Of a stretch of 64,000 nucleotides of DNA, positions 1-12,580 are shown in pieces (within the stretch, counting starts at the first letter, position 1; each line of letters opens with the position of its first letter). The notes beneath the pieces were generated by a model. It did not search any database, had not been told where the DNA came from, and saw only the letters and a list, made by a program, of their open reading frames with translations. The stretch spans positions 4,836,001 to 4,900,000 of the forward strand of contig CM114271.1 in NCBI GenBank assembly GCA_050084515.1, written 5' to 3'. This stretch comes from Blasia pusilla (lineage: Eukaryota; Marchantiophyta; Marchantiopsida; Blasiales). A program made the position numbers and the translations under genes.

Positions 1-27
1 ATGTAACGATGTGTATGCGCACGACAA
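1..27 (+). repeat. 3' end fragment of an LTR-like repeat
   Basis: The first bases nearly match the ends of the LTR-like repeats near 4345 and 46853. All share a GATGTGTAT...CACGACAA core. Only the last couple of dozen bases fall inside the window, so the element cannot be described further. Confidence 0.4.
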
Positions 28-34
28 CCTACAT

Positions 35-1990
35 AAAGAATAAGGTAGGATAGAGTGAATAAATACATGATAGTCATGGAACTTCATGTTGCCCAACTTT
101 TTCTTGGCCACATACGTTTTCAACTCCCCACAATATTATGAAGGCTTTTTTAAGGCCTTAATCCTTGAAAGGAAAATTTTTAACTCATGAGGAGAGAGGA
201 CATAATCTGGTAGAGGTGTGACAAGAGACCCTCTGCGTTTAGGATTTGGTTGAAGCCATAATGGGGTGACACTCGTCTTGCTTCCATATCTCATCTCACT
301 TTCACTGTATCTTAAAGGCCAAAGATAGTCTTCAAGATATTCTCAACAATGTTTTTTTCCATATGCATGAAATTAAATGTATGTTGAATGAGGAGATGTT
401 GATTTTTTTATCAAAGAATCAACTTTTGAATATCGAAAGACCAATCCATCATAGAGAAATAAAAGTTCATAAGCTCAATCATTCCAAGTGTAGGTTGGTG
501 GATAGTTCCCAATAAGGTAAGTCAAAGAGAAAACTCCTCCTCTTTACTCCGGTTCTTTTATACGGATCATTGGGATCGTCCTCTTGACCCCCACTCTTAT
601 CATACATGCGCTTTTCTTCTGCCCATTTCAAGATCTCCTCCACTGTGATCCTCTCAAATGATGTATTAAGCTCGCCACTACCATTAAAGTGTATGCTAGA
701 TTGTCTTTCCCTCCATAGATGATATGAAGGTACATATCTTCTATGGCCCCCAAATATCGACTTCCCACATTCCTTGATAAAATTTGAATCCATTCTTGGC
801 CCACAAATTGCGCAAATTTTGATTTCCCACTGGACTTTGCCTGCAATAGTACCATATGTTGGATAGTCGTTTATTCTCCAAAGTATCATGGCTTTGAATG
901 TAAACTCCCATGGCCCATCTGGTTTTCTAATATCATGGAGTTTAAAACCTCTCCATAACTCCATAAACTCTTCCACTAATGGACCAAGATAAGTGTTGAT
1001 ATTATTTCCACCTACACTCTCCTTCCATTGTATGAAGAGGGCAAGCACTAAAAATTGTTTGTAACCAAGGAGGTAATTCATAATTTACGAACAGTGTTGG
1101 CCATATATACCAAGAAGTCGACTTATCGAGGCTCTTGTGCCGAAGACCCTTTGCACAAAGTAGGGATTTCCCCACCTACTTAAACTTGGATTGGTCACAC
1201 TTAGGAAAAACCAAATAATCTTTCAAGTCCCCACGAAACAACACGCATCCCTTTGGACATGCATGGTAGGAATTATAAGTCATCCCAAGCTTTCTTATAA
1301 GCTTATTGGTTGCATAGTAACTAGGTGGAACATGGTCAGCAATACTAGTTTTCCAAGAAGCTTCAAATTTTCATCTATAGCAACATTGGGAACATTGTGG
1401 GTTGCAGCGGCATTGAACAACAACATCACAAAGCTAAGATTGAAGTTTTAGATCCTAGAAAAGTGGCTTACAAGCTTTAGAGAGCTCAAGGTAGTCTTCT
1501 TGCGGTGCTGGAGTGTTGTATTGGTTTGTTGAATCGTAGGGAGCACTATCTTCATCACGTTCATCATCCCTCAACTCACTATCTCTATGGCTCTCATGAA
1601 GATGGTCATATTGAGTGAACTTGTCTCTTAATATCCTTTGGACATCTATGTTGGGATCCTCTTAATTGTCGGGCTCATCTGGTGAGGATGTGGCATTGGG
1701 TAATCCATCTCGGGTCTTATTTTACCATTTTTGTTACTTGGTCCTTGAAAGACTCTCTCTGGAGAATAGACCATTCCTCATCTATGGAGTCCCATTCTTG
1801 GTTATTTCTTGGGGTTCTAAAGAGGTGAAACCGCTCAAACTTTATAAGGTGTTCTTCAACCCTATGTAGAGAGAGATAAGTCTCACCCATACATTGATTA
1901 TAGGGGCACCTAACTCTCTTTAGACCCAACTTATAAGCTAAAACCTGCTCTTTCGCTACAATTTATAATCATGTGCAAGCACTCGTTACG
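35..1990 (-). mobile_element. CACTA (En/Spm-type) TNP2 transposase relic
   Basis: This is a decayed transposase of the plant CACTA superfamily, read on the minus strand. Four consecutive pieces match the family in the right order. At about 1929-1790 there is a transposase-associated, Cys-containing domain (RCPYNQC...VEEHL). At about 1310-1205 lies the HACPKGCVLF motif followed by a PKC. From 1081 to 479 there is an uninterrupted stretch of 200 codons with YLGPLVEE, LWRG, INDYPTYG, CGP, GGHRRY and FFDLPYW-like motifs typical of the TNP2 core. From 478 to about 35 the HMEKNIVENIL and KLGNMKFHDYHV motifs appear in shifted frames. Frameshifts and stops between the pieces show it is not functional. 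No CACTA terminal inverted repeats were found, so element ends are unknown. Family assignment is secure; boundaries are approximate. Confidence 0.8.
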
Positions 1991-3539
1991 GATGATCAAG
2001 GGCCAATCTACCTCGGGAGGAGCTTTGCGGTATCATGGTTGCTCTAATGAACACACCGACCCAAATAAATGAACAAGGTGGATCGAACGAGAGTGGACAT
2101 ACATAGTATACACTTAGACACGCATAGAGATGAATATATATAGGTGGAAGTTTTACTGTTTCTACCAACATTCAAGTATTAAAAAAAATGGGAAAAAGAA
2201 TATGATGGGTTTTGTGTATATCAATGAGGATATCTATAGTTTGATATTTTTGAGATCTCCGGCCGGAGCTTAAAGCATTTCTCTCACATCGTCCGTCGTA
2301 CCCAATTCTCCATGATTGATAGCTCTCTGCAATTCACCTCATTTTTGGCATGAGTTGGCATGTGCTGACCAAAAACCCTTATTCATCCCATGAAAATTAG
2401 CTATACAAATCACACCATACATCGCTATTGTGTGAACGAGCTATTTATTATCACACTACATGTATTGTTGTTTCTAAGCCCATGTATAGTAATGGTTTCC
2501 CATAAGGTGGTGGGTCGACTGGGGTATGGATTATGTGAGAGTAGATAGGCTTCCTTGCAAAACTACGATGATATCACATGTCTTATAAGACATACTTGGC
2601 ACAAATCAAAGATTGAATGTTGACTTTCTCTCTAAACTTGGTATCTCGAGCAAAAAATGGGAAATCATTCCACAAGGATAACAAATAATTTCACACGTTA
2701 AAAATGCAAAAGTTTGATTTCTTTCAAATGTTCTACTTACCAAACTGAATTCTGGTGGAATCAAGTAAAAAATCCCTATTGCTTTAGGGTTTTCAGAAAA
2801 TGTTGGGATTCTTAGGTTATTGTATGTGATATCCAGACGGATGGATTTATGTTTCCATGTTGGGATTCCATAAGAATCCCAACCTATTGCTTTAGGGTTC
2901 TTTGCAGTTGGGAATGAGTGCACAATGCATATTTGCCACGATATTGATGGTACATGAGAGGCATTTATGGTGAGGATATGCTTAACTTTTTGAACCAGAT
3001 TCATAGTGTGATTAAAACAAAGGGTGCAAACATCAAATTCTCCATTGAATTATGGCATATTAGACTTGATTCCACCTTCACATTCTTTGCCCCTTATTGT
3101 CTTCACCAACATTTTTTGAAAACCCTAAAGCAATAGGCTGTTGAAGAAAATGTTGCTTTATCCTAAACCTCTACCCAATTATCCTTTTGATAGTTTTTGG
3201 GCAATTTCTTGGTATGTGCTGATGCATTTGTCTATATCTTTGGTGCGTTAAAATTTCATTTTCATAAGCTTTCCAACGCCACCTTACTTGTCCCAAATGC
3301 ATCTTGGATCTTGATGTTATGACCTAAACTACAATAAAACCCCAAACGCTAGTCAAGTTCAAATTTCGGTTCTTATCCTCTTTGGCAATCCACTCTTCTT
3401 AGACTATAATCTTCTCAAGTCTTGGTTTGCATTTGGTCCACATTTCCTGAATCGCGACCGTTAAGAAACGAAACACTGAACTTTACTCGCGTCTCACATC
3501 TCATGTTTCCTTCAAGAGACTTCTCTGATACGAATCCAT
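1991..3539. other. Intergenic AT-rich DNA with small inverted repeats
   Basis: No gene is recognisable. A short CCTATTGCTTTAGGGTT-like word occurs at about 2775 and 2882 in one orientation and at about 3121 inverted, so this stretch could fold or derive from a small foldback element. Confidence 0.4.
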
Positions 3540-4345
3540 GCTACTGTGAGTTTTCTAGAATCCTGATGTTTCGCATAAGCACATGTTTGGTTATTAGGGC
3601 TGTGACAACAAAGGTGCTAGATGTATGAAGAGAATAGATCATATCAGGTAGATGTGATGGCTATTTGGCATTAGGGGATCCGATTACCAATTAGAGAGGC
3701 AAACGCATTGTCGCGTCTTTTAGGATAGATCAGCGAGATCTAGTAGAGCGCCTTCGGAGATACTGGTGGATAGCCTCATGGGGTGAAGGATGACCTACTA
3801 AGGCCACGGGTAACCCGAGAGAGCAGGTTTCCCCTTCGTTTCGGATCATTTGGAGCCATATATAGAAACCTACTATTTTGGGTAAGTTTCAATTTGGAAT
3901 ATAGTTGAATTTCTATTTTGGGAACTAGCCCTTGACCCGCTACAACAAATCAAGAACCAAAGAGGTGACATGCAAGCAAAGATTACTGAGGAGAGAGCTT
4001 GGGAGAGGGAAGGGGGTATATCTCCAAGAGAGAGTAGTTTAAGAGCTCATTCTCTCTTTGTTGAACCTCTTGGCATGAGGCGGCGGAGCTATGGTCCTCC
4101 TTGCCTTGTGTGTGTAACCCAAACCTCTCATTACGAGAGTGGATTTCGTTTGACATGAGATAGAGAGAGTGCACACCATAGAATGCTTGGTGTGAGATGT
4201 TGATGTGAGATTGGATCGATTTATTGGAGATATTTTGGTGCTTTTCGTCTGGTTGTTTGGATGCCATGAGTTAGCATGGGATCGTGCGTGTTTATGTGTA
4301 TGTTCAATGACAACGATGTTTGTTGTGTGGCGATGTGTATACCCA
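3540..4345 (+). repeat. LTR-like repeat, family A, copy 1
   Basis: This is a dispersed noncoding repeat with a second good copy at about 46090-46860 and a partial copy at 55810-56165. Shared landmarks, in the same order, are GATCTAGTAGAG, GGTTTCCCCTTCGTTTCGG, a CATATATAGAAAC TATA-like site, a GAGCTCATTCTCTCTTTGTTGA block and a terminal GATGTGTATACCCACGACAACA. Position, TATA-like site and dispersed distribution fit a solo LTR, but exact termini and a target-site duplication could not be fixed. No coding sequence is attached. Confidence 0.5.
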
Positions 4346-5399
4346 CGACAACATGATCTTGGTGAAAATGCGTAAATATATTTTGTTCATGTGTGGATCT
4401 ACACGTGTGTCCGGAAGATCAATATTGCGTGTTGTATAAATATGACCAACAATATGAATTGTGTAATGATGTATGTACCCACGATGCGTCACTCAAAAAG
4501 CACATTTTTGGTTACTTTAGAGTGGAAAATAAAATTGAGACGGGAAGGTAGGGTGACCTGGTAGCAATAGGACCACTCATTTCCTTCCAACGGGGAACAA
4601 ATACGGGGACGGAAGAAATTGGCGTTTAGTCCACACGAGTGGACTTTATTGAATAATAATAATAACTTCTTATAAACAAAAAAATAAAAATTTGATATCC
4701 TCCGAAAGAAGACAAAAACCTCCTTCGGACGTCCCTAAAAATCGTCGTTCACAGAAACGGGAGCCGTGTGTAGGTACCCGTTTCTTCAAAAGGGCATTCG
4801 CCGTTTCCACGACTCCCCGGGGGCCTCCCAACTCCGGCAGTGAGTGGCCCTAATATCCCATCCCATAAATGCCGTGGGCAGCTTATTAGTAAGGCTAATC
4901 GAACAAGATAATTTCCTATAGCCAATTTTTTTTGACACTTCTAGTTTTATAGTCTACATTAAACGGTTATTTGAAGAGAAACTCTTAAAATTTAACATAC
5001 TTTTGTTGTGTCACAAGTAGATAGTGGCCACGCATGAAGGCCATGTGTCCCAAATTTTTTACCATCACACAAGATATTGAATGGGAAAGTCGAATAAATG
5101 GTAACAAATACTGGATAGATATATGTATTTGGATAATAATTGGAAAATAAAAAGAAAATCCATCATGGTACGAAAATGAAGGAAAGCGAAGTCAGAACTA
5201 AAAAAACGAACTAGAATTTAGAGCGCGTATTATTAATAATTCTAAGTACAAGCAATTCCCTAAGCAAGACACGTGGTTTGAAGTGGAATGCACGATGGAC
5301 GAATCCGTATGAACGAAGTAAAAATGAAGGAAAGCTGTTTAAGTAAAAAGAACTAAAAAACGAACTAAATTTAAGAAGCTACGTGGAGCGCTGCTGAAT
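4346..5399. other. Intergenic DNA between LTR-like repeat and TAF15-like gene
   Basis: No gene was seen. A second degenerate LTR-end-like sequence (GTAATGATGTATGTACCCACGA) lies near 4462-4485, and 4391-4440 resembles the end of the solo LTR at 29.1 kb. From about 5200 the composition becomes more balanced towards the gene. Confidence 0.35.
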
Positions 5400-6750
5400 G
5401 AGGTAGCAATTATAGCACCCGGCATGTGTGTTCCCTTGACCCGTCGCTAAACAAGCCCCTTTCTTGCTTGCTTCCACTGGACGACGGACGGTCGGTCCCT
5501 ATCAAACTTGACAAGCGACTTTGGATCACGAAAGGCTGCGACAAAGATTCTAGAACCTCGCGAAGGACGGGTACGTTCTCTAATATCGGGACGACGGTAC
5601 AAGGGGTGAGTCGTATAAAAAATGATTTCGGGCGAAGCCGCGGAAGACGGTAGCAAGTGGGAGGTACGTTTAGGCTCGATCTCTGACTGAGATCGAGCCG
5701 TCGGAAAGGATCGAACGGACATAAATGCCCGCTCTTCTATCACGTGGTTACAAGTGGAGGAGATAGGGCAGGATCGACGGATGATACGGTGCCAGGTCGT
5801 AGAAGTCGCGGTCAATATTCTTGGATGCCAAGGTTCTTCCGAGGGATGGTAATTAGGACTCCAATTAAGCCGGGGCCCACCCCTAGATTAGCTTCCGCGG
5901 TGTGGGAACGGCTGGGAAATAGCCCGATTAGCGAGCGGGTGTTGAGTAATTAGGAGTCCCCGGCGTAAGACGTCGGACGCGGTTCAAGGACTCCAGCCGC
6001 AGCGCTGCCGCGGAGGCTCCCCGAGGAAGGAAGGAAGGAAGAAAGAAGGAACGTGTTTACAAGGGCGACATCGGACGGCCCATGTCCCAGGCTGGGCGGT
6101 GTCAGAGCAAGAACACCGTGAGATCAGGCGCCAGCTTGCTAGCTTCGTAACTAAGGAGCAGCTGCCGAGAGTGCTCCTGCTCTTGGCACGCTTCCCTGGC
6201 AGCCTCTCTGCCGTGCGTCTTTGTGTGTGTCGTGTCCGGGACGAGGAAGGAAGGAAAGACGAGGGGATTATTATCTGTGGAGGGCAAAGTGCGGAGAGCG
6301 CAGCGTTTGAGAAGGAGGAGGACGAGGACGAGGAGGACGAGGAGGAAGAGGAGAGGAGACGGCGAGCCGGAGCTGCAATTCGTCGCGCTGCGGTGGTGGA
6401 TTGGGGAGGAATTTGTCAGCGGGAAGGAAACCTGCACATTTCTGAGGCAGGGCAGGGCCGTTGTGAGAGGGTGGTTCAGGTAGTGTCTGTTTTTCGACGG
6501 AGCGGAGGGCGGAGAGGTTGGTGTAGAGAGGCGGAGGAGGAGGAGGAGGAGGAGGAGGAGGAGGAGGAGGAGGAGGAGGAGAAGAAGAAGAAGAAGAAGA
6601 AGAAGAAGAAGCAGAAGAAGAAGGAGGAGGAGGAGGAGGAGGAGTAGAAGAAGAAGAAGAAGAAGAAGAAGAAGAAGAAGAAGAAGAAGAAGAAGAAAAA
6701 GGAGGAGGAGGAGGAGAAGAAGAAGCACTGTGGATTGGATTGGGAGGAAG
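5400..6750 (+). promoter_or_regulatory. Promoter and 5' leader region of the TAF15-like gene
   Basis: This is a GC-richer stretch with many CpG dinucleotides just upstream of the coding start at 6751. A GTATAAAAAATG TATA-like sequence lies near 5615, but no transcription start can be fixed from sequence alone. Long open frames here arise only because GGA/GAA repeats lack stop codons. The assignment rests on position and composition. Confidence 0.45.
6530..6724 (+). repeat. GGA/GAA trinucleotide microsatellite in the 5' leader
   Basis: About 195 bases of nearly pure purine, alternating GGA and GAA runs, end 26 bases before the ATG at 6751. On the minus strand the same DNA reads CTC/CTT. A CT/GA-rich tract next to the start of a plant gene may influence transcription or leader structure, but that is inference. 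Confidence 0.85.
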
Positions 6751-9700
6751 ATGGCGGACAGGGAAGTGCATTCGGATCACGGGGGATCGAGCGGACATCA
6801 TCACGCGCAACATTCGCATAATCACCGAGAGAGGGACTCGCACCATGAGAAGGACAGAGATAAAGAAAGGGATAGGGATCGATCTCGGGAAAGGGATCAC
6901 GAGAAGGACAGAGACCGAGGACGAGACCGGAACAGAGAAAGGGAAGTGTATGGGGATAGGAATGGGCATGGGCACGGTGTGCCGAGTAGCATTGTTCGCA
7001 TTGTCGAGAGCGGAGTGGGATTTCGGAAAGAGTCGGCATATGAGGGGGATGATGCGGATCGTGGTGACGATAACTATGATCGGGATCACAGATATGGCTC
7101 TGCAGGTTTGGCTTTTAAATCGCTCACATGGCTAATGGATCTTTCATCGATATTCCCTGGCAGTTTTCTTTTAGAACGAGCGGTTGTAGGAGGGCCAGTG
7201 AATGTTCTGTAGCTCAGCTGGTCTTCCGGGAAGTATTTAGCGCCCCTCAAATCTTTGGAATCATCTCTGCTGCTTCGTCTCGTTGAAGCAATCCCTGGCG
7301 TCTCATTGAATCAACAACTGGACCAAGAGAAAGCCTGTTTGTCACCTTTGGTTGTATTTAACTGGAGCAGTAGTTGTGGCTTGCTAGTTTTTGACTTTAC
7401 TAGCTCTTCATTTTTGCCGCCTCTGGCTTGGGTCCTTCAGCAACGATTTGGAAACGCTATTTAGTAACGCTGTTTGGACACGGATCGAAAGTTTATCCCT
7501 GCAAAGTCGGCCTTTTTCGCTGACTAGGGGCCGAGGGCTCCCAAGGCAGTCTGCAAGACATTTATCTTCGTGACCAGCTGGAGAAGCGGACTAGTCTCGG
7601 AAGTACGCGGAAGTGATGTCGTAGGGGGGAAAAGCTAGCTGTCGGTTGGACTTGGATTGCTGCTTGATTCTTCTGACAGGTTAGCGTACAACATGCATGC
7701 TCTGGGCCATGGCAGCCGGGCTGACAGGGGAGAAGAGTGCCGTGGGTTGGGGGTCGGATTCTCGCCGTAGGCAAGTCTGGGCAAGTGTCGGCAATCACGG
7801 AGAAGTCTTCTTGTCCGGTTTTGTGGTAGCCTGTTCTCTTGAGACGGTGTTTCAATTGAGCGAGCTTGGTATGTGCTTTGGACTGGACTATTGGACGGTA
7901 ATGCATTAAAGGGAGTTGCAGGTAGGCCTTAGCCTTGGGCTAGAGTAACGAGTTTGGGACAGGAGTTTATGAGGGATAGGTTTGCGCTGCTGACATTGAC
8001 GGAGCATATGCGCAACTCACGTTTCGCCTCCATATGCTGAACCTTCCCGGTGGGGCACTTGGGTTTTGTCGGCTGTAAATTCACAAAGTCGATCCACCTT
8101 AAAAAGATGGGGCTGAGCCTATGGTAATAACGTAGATTGTGAAAAAGGCCGGTTGTTGACCAGGTAATGGATTCCGATTTGTGTCGAGGGGACAAAGGTT
8201 GGATGGAAGGAAGGATGAGAACTTGTCAATTTTGTGTGCCCAGATAAAGGTGGGAAGAGCTTATGGTACGAAGCTATCTATGTGAGAATTCTGCGATATC
8301 TGTTTATCATACAATATGGAAAACCATCTGAGGGGGAGTCACTGGTAGGATCATAAGGTTTGAGAAAAGTCTGATGGGTTGAGGACGTATGTGAGCTTCG
8401 GGCAACGAAGTAGAGGGGGGTGGGGGGGGGGGGGCTGGGAAAGAGGTGGCAAGAACTGTGTACTGCATTTGGTTGTCAGTGTAGCACTGGGCCCATGGAG
8501 TGTTTGTAGGCAGGTGCTACTGCAATGAGGCAGATGAGACTCTTGAGGTTTTGGCAGCAGAGTTACTTCGAGCACTTTCTGCTGCCACAAATTAATCTCA
8601 AGTATCTCTTGTAATGTCCCAACAGCTTGATCTCACCTTCAACTTTGTTGGTTGGTTGGCATGCATTGAAGGACCTGTCAGTCCCGTCTTTCGAGATTTG
8701 TAAGCGAATCCACGCTCACAGTTGCCTCTCTGTTCCGGGTTCGTGTACATAAGTGATTGCTTTAGGTGAACCTCGAAATCGTAAAATTGTTCTAAACGTA
8801 AAATTACCCTTCAACGTTTAACAGAATACTTCCTCTGCAGGTGGTGCAAACGGGAGTGCCGGAGTAGATACCATCTTCATATCGAACTTGCCAGATACTG
8901 TTACAGAAGAAGGCTTAGCAGCATTACTCAGCGAAGCAGGAGCTATCAAGGTCGTATTCTAATTTGAACTTTTGGCCACTTGCGAATTTCTGTGCAGTCC
9001 TTCAAATCCGGGCCCTCGTGTAATTTGGAGAGATTTTAAGGCTGAACGTTGTGCGTGTTTTAAAATTCTTCGTTTTTTCTTCTAATTCGTAGATTTTGTA
9101 TTCCACAGATAGAGCGGAAATCTGGGTTACCGATACTGAAGCTGTTTAGAGACAAAGAAACAGGGGCTCAAGAAGCGGAGGTTGTTTTGGATGATCCTCG
9201 GTCTGCAACGGGGATTGTTAACTGGTTTAACGGTAATGCCGAATCCAGACTTCAATATATTTCTGTCCCATCGTGGATAAGCCGCGACCATGGTCTCTCT
9301 TCATACTTCCTGTAGTCAGCAGATCACACGACGGCCTCGTACGAACCAAAGTCACCCGGAGGCAGTTATCGAGATTTCCTTTCGTAGTCACGGGTATTTT
9401 AGAAACCGTTTGGTTTTCTGCTGTTAGGTGGGAGCAGTCTGCACTAGCAAAAGTCCGAATCCCAAGTTGATTGTGTTCTGTTTACTTGGGAATATTATTG
9501 GTCTTTCTGCAGTGGTTAACACATGCTACCAATTGTACCAGGTTACGAATACAAGGGAAGCAAGATACAAGTTTCCCTCGGCCATGCTCCTATCCCTGGC
9601 TCCAGTCCCAGCTTCCGGGACAGGCGTTCAGGCTCTTACGGAGCGGATTACGACAGAGACAGAGACGTTCCATCACGCGGTCGAGGTTACAGAGGCGGGA

Positions 9701-10903
9701 GAGGTCGGGGCAGGCATTCTGACCGTTTTGCCCATGTACCGCCCAACCTGGGAATTGGACAGGGTTTGCCTCCTTTCGGACGTGGATTTGGAGGAGGAGG
9801 TTATGGTGGGATTGTGGACGACTTCCCAGCTGGAGGAGAGAGCTTCGGCCGTAATAATCCTAACGTCACACCCAGAGAAGGTGACTGGATTTGCTCGGAA
9901 CCGACGTGCGTAGCCCTACCCCTGTTCCTTTCAAGCATTGGCCTCGTTCTTCCTAGGTCACGGAGAGCAGTTAGTCCTCGTAATCTCTGGCAGGATTGTG
10001 GCCCTGGCGTCTAAGAACGTGGGAGCCTTCGTGGTTATTGTCCCTTCATGAAAGTTGTATGCCGGAATCAGAGCTCGCTTCGGGATTTAAGAGGCTACAG
10101 AATCTTGTCACCTATGCTTCTTGTGGTTGCTCTCCGTTGAGTTCATATGCAATGCCGGGCCGGCGTCCAGCTCGCTTCCGGAATCGAAGAGTTCGGATTC
10201 TCGTGACTGACAGATGCCGCTGCGCAGGTGTGGTAATCTGAATTTCGCCCGGAGGACACATTGCAACAACTGCAACAAGCCTCGTAGGGATATGGTCCTA
10301 GGTCTCGGCGTCGGCGGGCCTCACAGCGGAGGTGGCGGTGGGGGCGGTGGGTTCCGAGGCCCTCCGCCACCATTCATGGGCGGCCCTCCTCTGGGCCATG
10401 GAATGGAGCGTGGCATGGGGGGATTCGGTGGTCCTCCCGGACCTTGGGGGGGCCGAGGAGGAGGCGGGGGTGGACCGCGAGACTTCGACCATGGATTGCC
10501 TGGGCGTCTGGGCGATCGCTTCGATCATGGTCTACCTACCCGTCTAGCTGACAGGTTGGACTTCAGGCCAGGTAGACACCCTCGAGATCGGGAGGACTTC
10601 CGTGAGCGGGAAGATTACCGCGACAGGGAGAGATTCGAAAGGCCTACTTTTGACTCCAGGGCTTTCTACGACGGTGGCGGACCCAGGGACCGGGAGAGGG
10701 AGGATCGATACCGCGAGAAAAGAAGCATGGAACGAGGGGACCCGAGAAGCGAGAGGCGATTCAGCTCTCCCTCGAGGACTCGATGGACCAGAGACATGAG
10801 GGAGAGGAGTCGGTCGCCTGTGCGCAGCTTGTCCAGGGAGTACTACAACAGGCGAGACGATAGGCGCGATGACAGAAGGGATAGAAGAGATGAGATGTAT
10901 TAG
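6751..10903 (+). CDS. TAF15: TAF15-like (FET family) RNA-binding protein, RRM plus RanBP2 zinc finger
   Basis: Five exons: 6751-7105, 8841-8950, 9109-9232, 9542-9905 and 10228-10903. All introns are GT-AG and the joined frame is 542 aa. The order is a basic Arg/Asp/Glu/His-rich N-terminus (1-118), one RRM (about 129-213, with IFISNLP, DKETG and KGSKIQVSL), an RGG-like stretch (about 225-290), a RanBP2-type zinc finger with Cys314, Cys319, Cys330 and Cys333 around the conserved Asn323, a Gly-rich segment, and an Arg/Asp/Glu-rich tail. This is the plant TAF15/TAF15b and animal FUS-EWS-TAF15 layout. Members bind RNA and associate with TFIID and RNA polymerase II in the nucleus. The zinc finger is split by intron 4 between Pro317 and Cys319, which supports the splice model. 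An in-frame GTG at 6730 was not used; the ATG at 6751 is the first in frame. Assignment to TAF15 rather than another RRM/RanBP2 protein is likely but not proven. Confidence 0.88.
7106..8840 (+). other. Intron 1 of the TAF15-like gene
   Basis: A 1.7-kb intron (GT...AG) with no recognisable gene inside. It holds a G-run of more than a dozen bases near 8412-8432. Its length stands out against the other three introns (158-322 bases). Confidence 0.6.
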
Positions 10904-11650
10904 AAAAAGGGCACCCCTATTCTCTATGTATATTTCTCTCATTTCTAGGTGGTGAGGTCGTTGTCTCACCACGCCTCAGACCCTGCGCACTCTCAAGTTA
11001 CACTCCGGTGTCCTCTTTGTCGTGCGTCGCTTTCTAAGACTGCCGCCAAGTGCAGAGGGAGTCCAGTCTAGGGGAGTTTCACTTTCAGAGATATCAATCG
11101 AAATCCTCTCTAGAACGCCGAGAGCTTTGCACGAAGTAGTGAAGCACAATGTGTGAAGGATATGTTTTTGCTACCGTGATGACTGGTTTAAGCTATTGCA
11201 ACGTCTCTTACCGTCACTACCACTTTTCGCTCACGTGGATTGGCGTGGCGTGCTTGCTTCTGCATTTCCCTCGATTTGGATTATGCCATTGCAACGTCTC
11301 TTACCGTCGCTACCACTTTTCGCTCATGCGTGGATTGGCGTGCTTGCTTCCGCATTTCCCTCCATTTGGAACGTTTAGAAGAAATGTATAACCGTTTTTC
11401 ATTGCAAAACCCTGGCTCCTTCTCGGACGGTACAATTCTCCTGGCGGATTAATCTGTCCACATCCCTGATGGATCTGCGGAGCCGTGTGAGATGCATTTG
11501 CACGTGTTCGCTTGATTACACGAATTACCATTGCTGGTTTCATTGTCTCTTCAAAATGGTTTTCCTCGACACCCGATAATTTTTGCTTAGTAGCCAATAT
11601 TTCTTACCACTTAAGTTCCGTGCGTAGTTCATACTCTCTTAAATCCGCAG
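10904..11650 (+). other. 3' flank / probable 3' UTR of the TAF15-like gene
   Basis: No coding sequence is supported here. The stretch follows the TAG stop and contains a tandem duplication (next entry). A polyadenylation site could not be assigned with confidence. Confidence 0.4.
11195..11373 (+). repeat. Two-copy tandem repeat, 93-bp period
   Basis: Copies start at 11195 and 11288. Both carry ATTGCAACGTCTCTTACCGTC followed by CTTTTCGCTCA...GGATTGGCGT and CATTTCCCTC. They differ at few positions, so the duplication is recent. It lies just downstream of the TAF15-like stop codon. Confidence 0.85.
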
Positions 11651-12580
11651 AACTTAGGTGTCCGGGTTGGTAGGTCGCGTAAGTGGAAATAATAATGTCG
11701 CACTCTATCGCAATGCCAACACGATCAATGAAGTTAGTGAACTCGTCTGCAGATCGCGATGGTGTAACTGCAAAAGCAATTACACCACCAGCAACGACTT
11801 CGACTGCTTAAAAACTCCAGAAGATACGGCTACATCGCCTACACAATCAATCACGTAGGGAGAACAAGCAACGGGGAAAAATTCTCAGTCAAACCTCATC
11901 CCATAGCGACAGCTTTTCTGTGCTTCAAAATTTTCAAAAATCACAGGCGTTCTATCGTTGACAATTTCCCCTGGCCTCTTCTAGACGGGCGCGCTCTGCA
12001 ACTTCCTCAATTACTCACAGGCGTCCTCGTCGTCACCCTCTCATCTACCCTTGAGCTCCTGTCTAAAAGCGCTACTTCTGCGCATGTCATCTCTCCCAGG
12101 TCCGGAAGCTTGCGCGCTTCCCATGTAGTCCGTATATGCTCGAGTTCTCTGCTGTGGCCAACGAGGAAGCAATATACAGTCTATACGATTCTCCTCTTTT
12201 GCGAGGGAATCGTGTGGAATGGTCGTGGATCGCACTCGCACCACAAATAGTTGATGCGATGTCCATCACAGAAAGATCTATCGGTGCAGCGAGCGCAATA
12301 GTATGTAAGTACTTGAATGCATGTTCCGGGTCCACAATCTCCGTCAAAATTTTCACGCAGATCTTCTGCATTCTCGCTGCCTCGACTACGGCTTGGCTCT
12401 GAGTTTTTGCCATCCCTTGACGATGGGCACTAACCTCAACGATTGATTGATTGCTTCATGTTGTTCGTTTTCAGCCGAGTCTACTATAGATGTTTCAACT
12501 GGGCAGGGAGGCTGCGAGCACAGAGATGCAAGTCTTTGCATCTCGTGGGAGTAAGATTTTAGTCATGTGGATGCTGCCGG
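11651..12580. other. Region between convergent TAF15-like and EDEM-like genes
   Basis: The two genes point toward each other across this stretch. It probably holds their 3' UTRs. A protein-like minus-strand frame at 12087-12413 is listed separately. Confidence 0.35.
12087..12413 (-). CDS. Unrecognised minus-strand reading frame, possible distal exon
   Basis: A 108-codon frame starting MAKTQSQAVVEAARMQ and including KILTEIVDPEHAFKYL reads like protein, with mixed charge and helical spacing, but I do not recognise a family. It lies 170 bases beyond the last candidate EDEM exon on the same strand, so it could be a distal exon or 3' UTR of that gene, or chance. There is no start context or splice support strong enough to decide. 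Confidence 0.2.
   Translation of the reverse strand: MAKTQSQAVVEAARMQKICVKILTEIVDPEHAFKYLHTIALAAPIDLSVMDIASTICGASAIHDHSTRFPRKRGESYRLYIASSLATAENSSIYGLHGKRASFRTWER

Noticed and set aside
3422-4267. Short frames inside LTR-like family A
   Set aside because: They are not conserved between the copies at 3.5 and 46.1 kb, where stops and indels fall at different places.
6099-6728. Long Glu/Lys-rich and Leu-rich open frames on both strands
   Set aside because: They exist because GGA/GAA repeats contain no stop codon; they lie in the leader of the TAF15-like gene and resemble no protein.
10143-10972. Minus-strand frames opposite the last TAF15-like exon
   Set aside because: They are shadows of a Gly/Arg-rich coding exon with low stop density on the complement.
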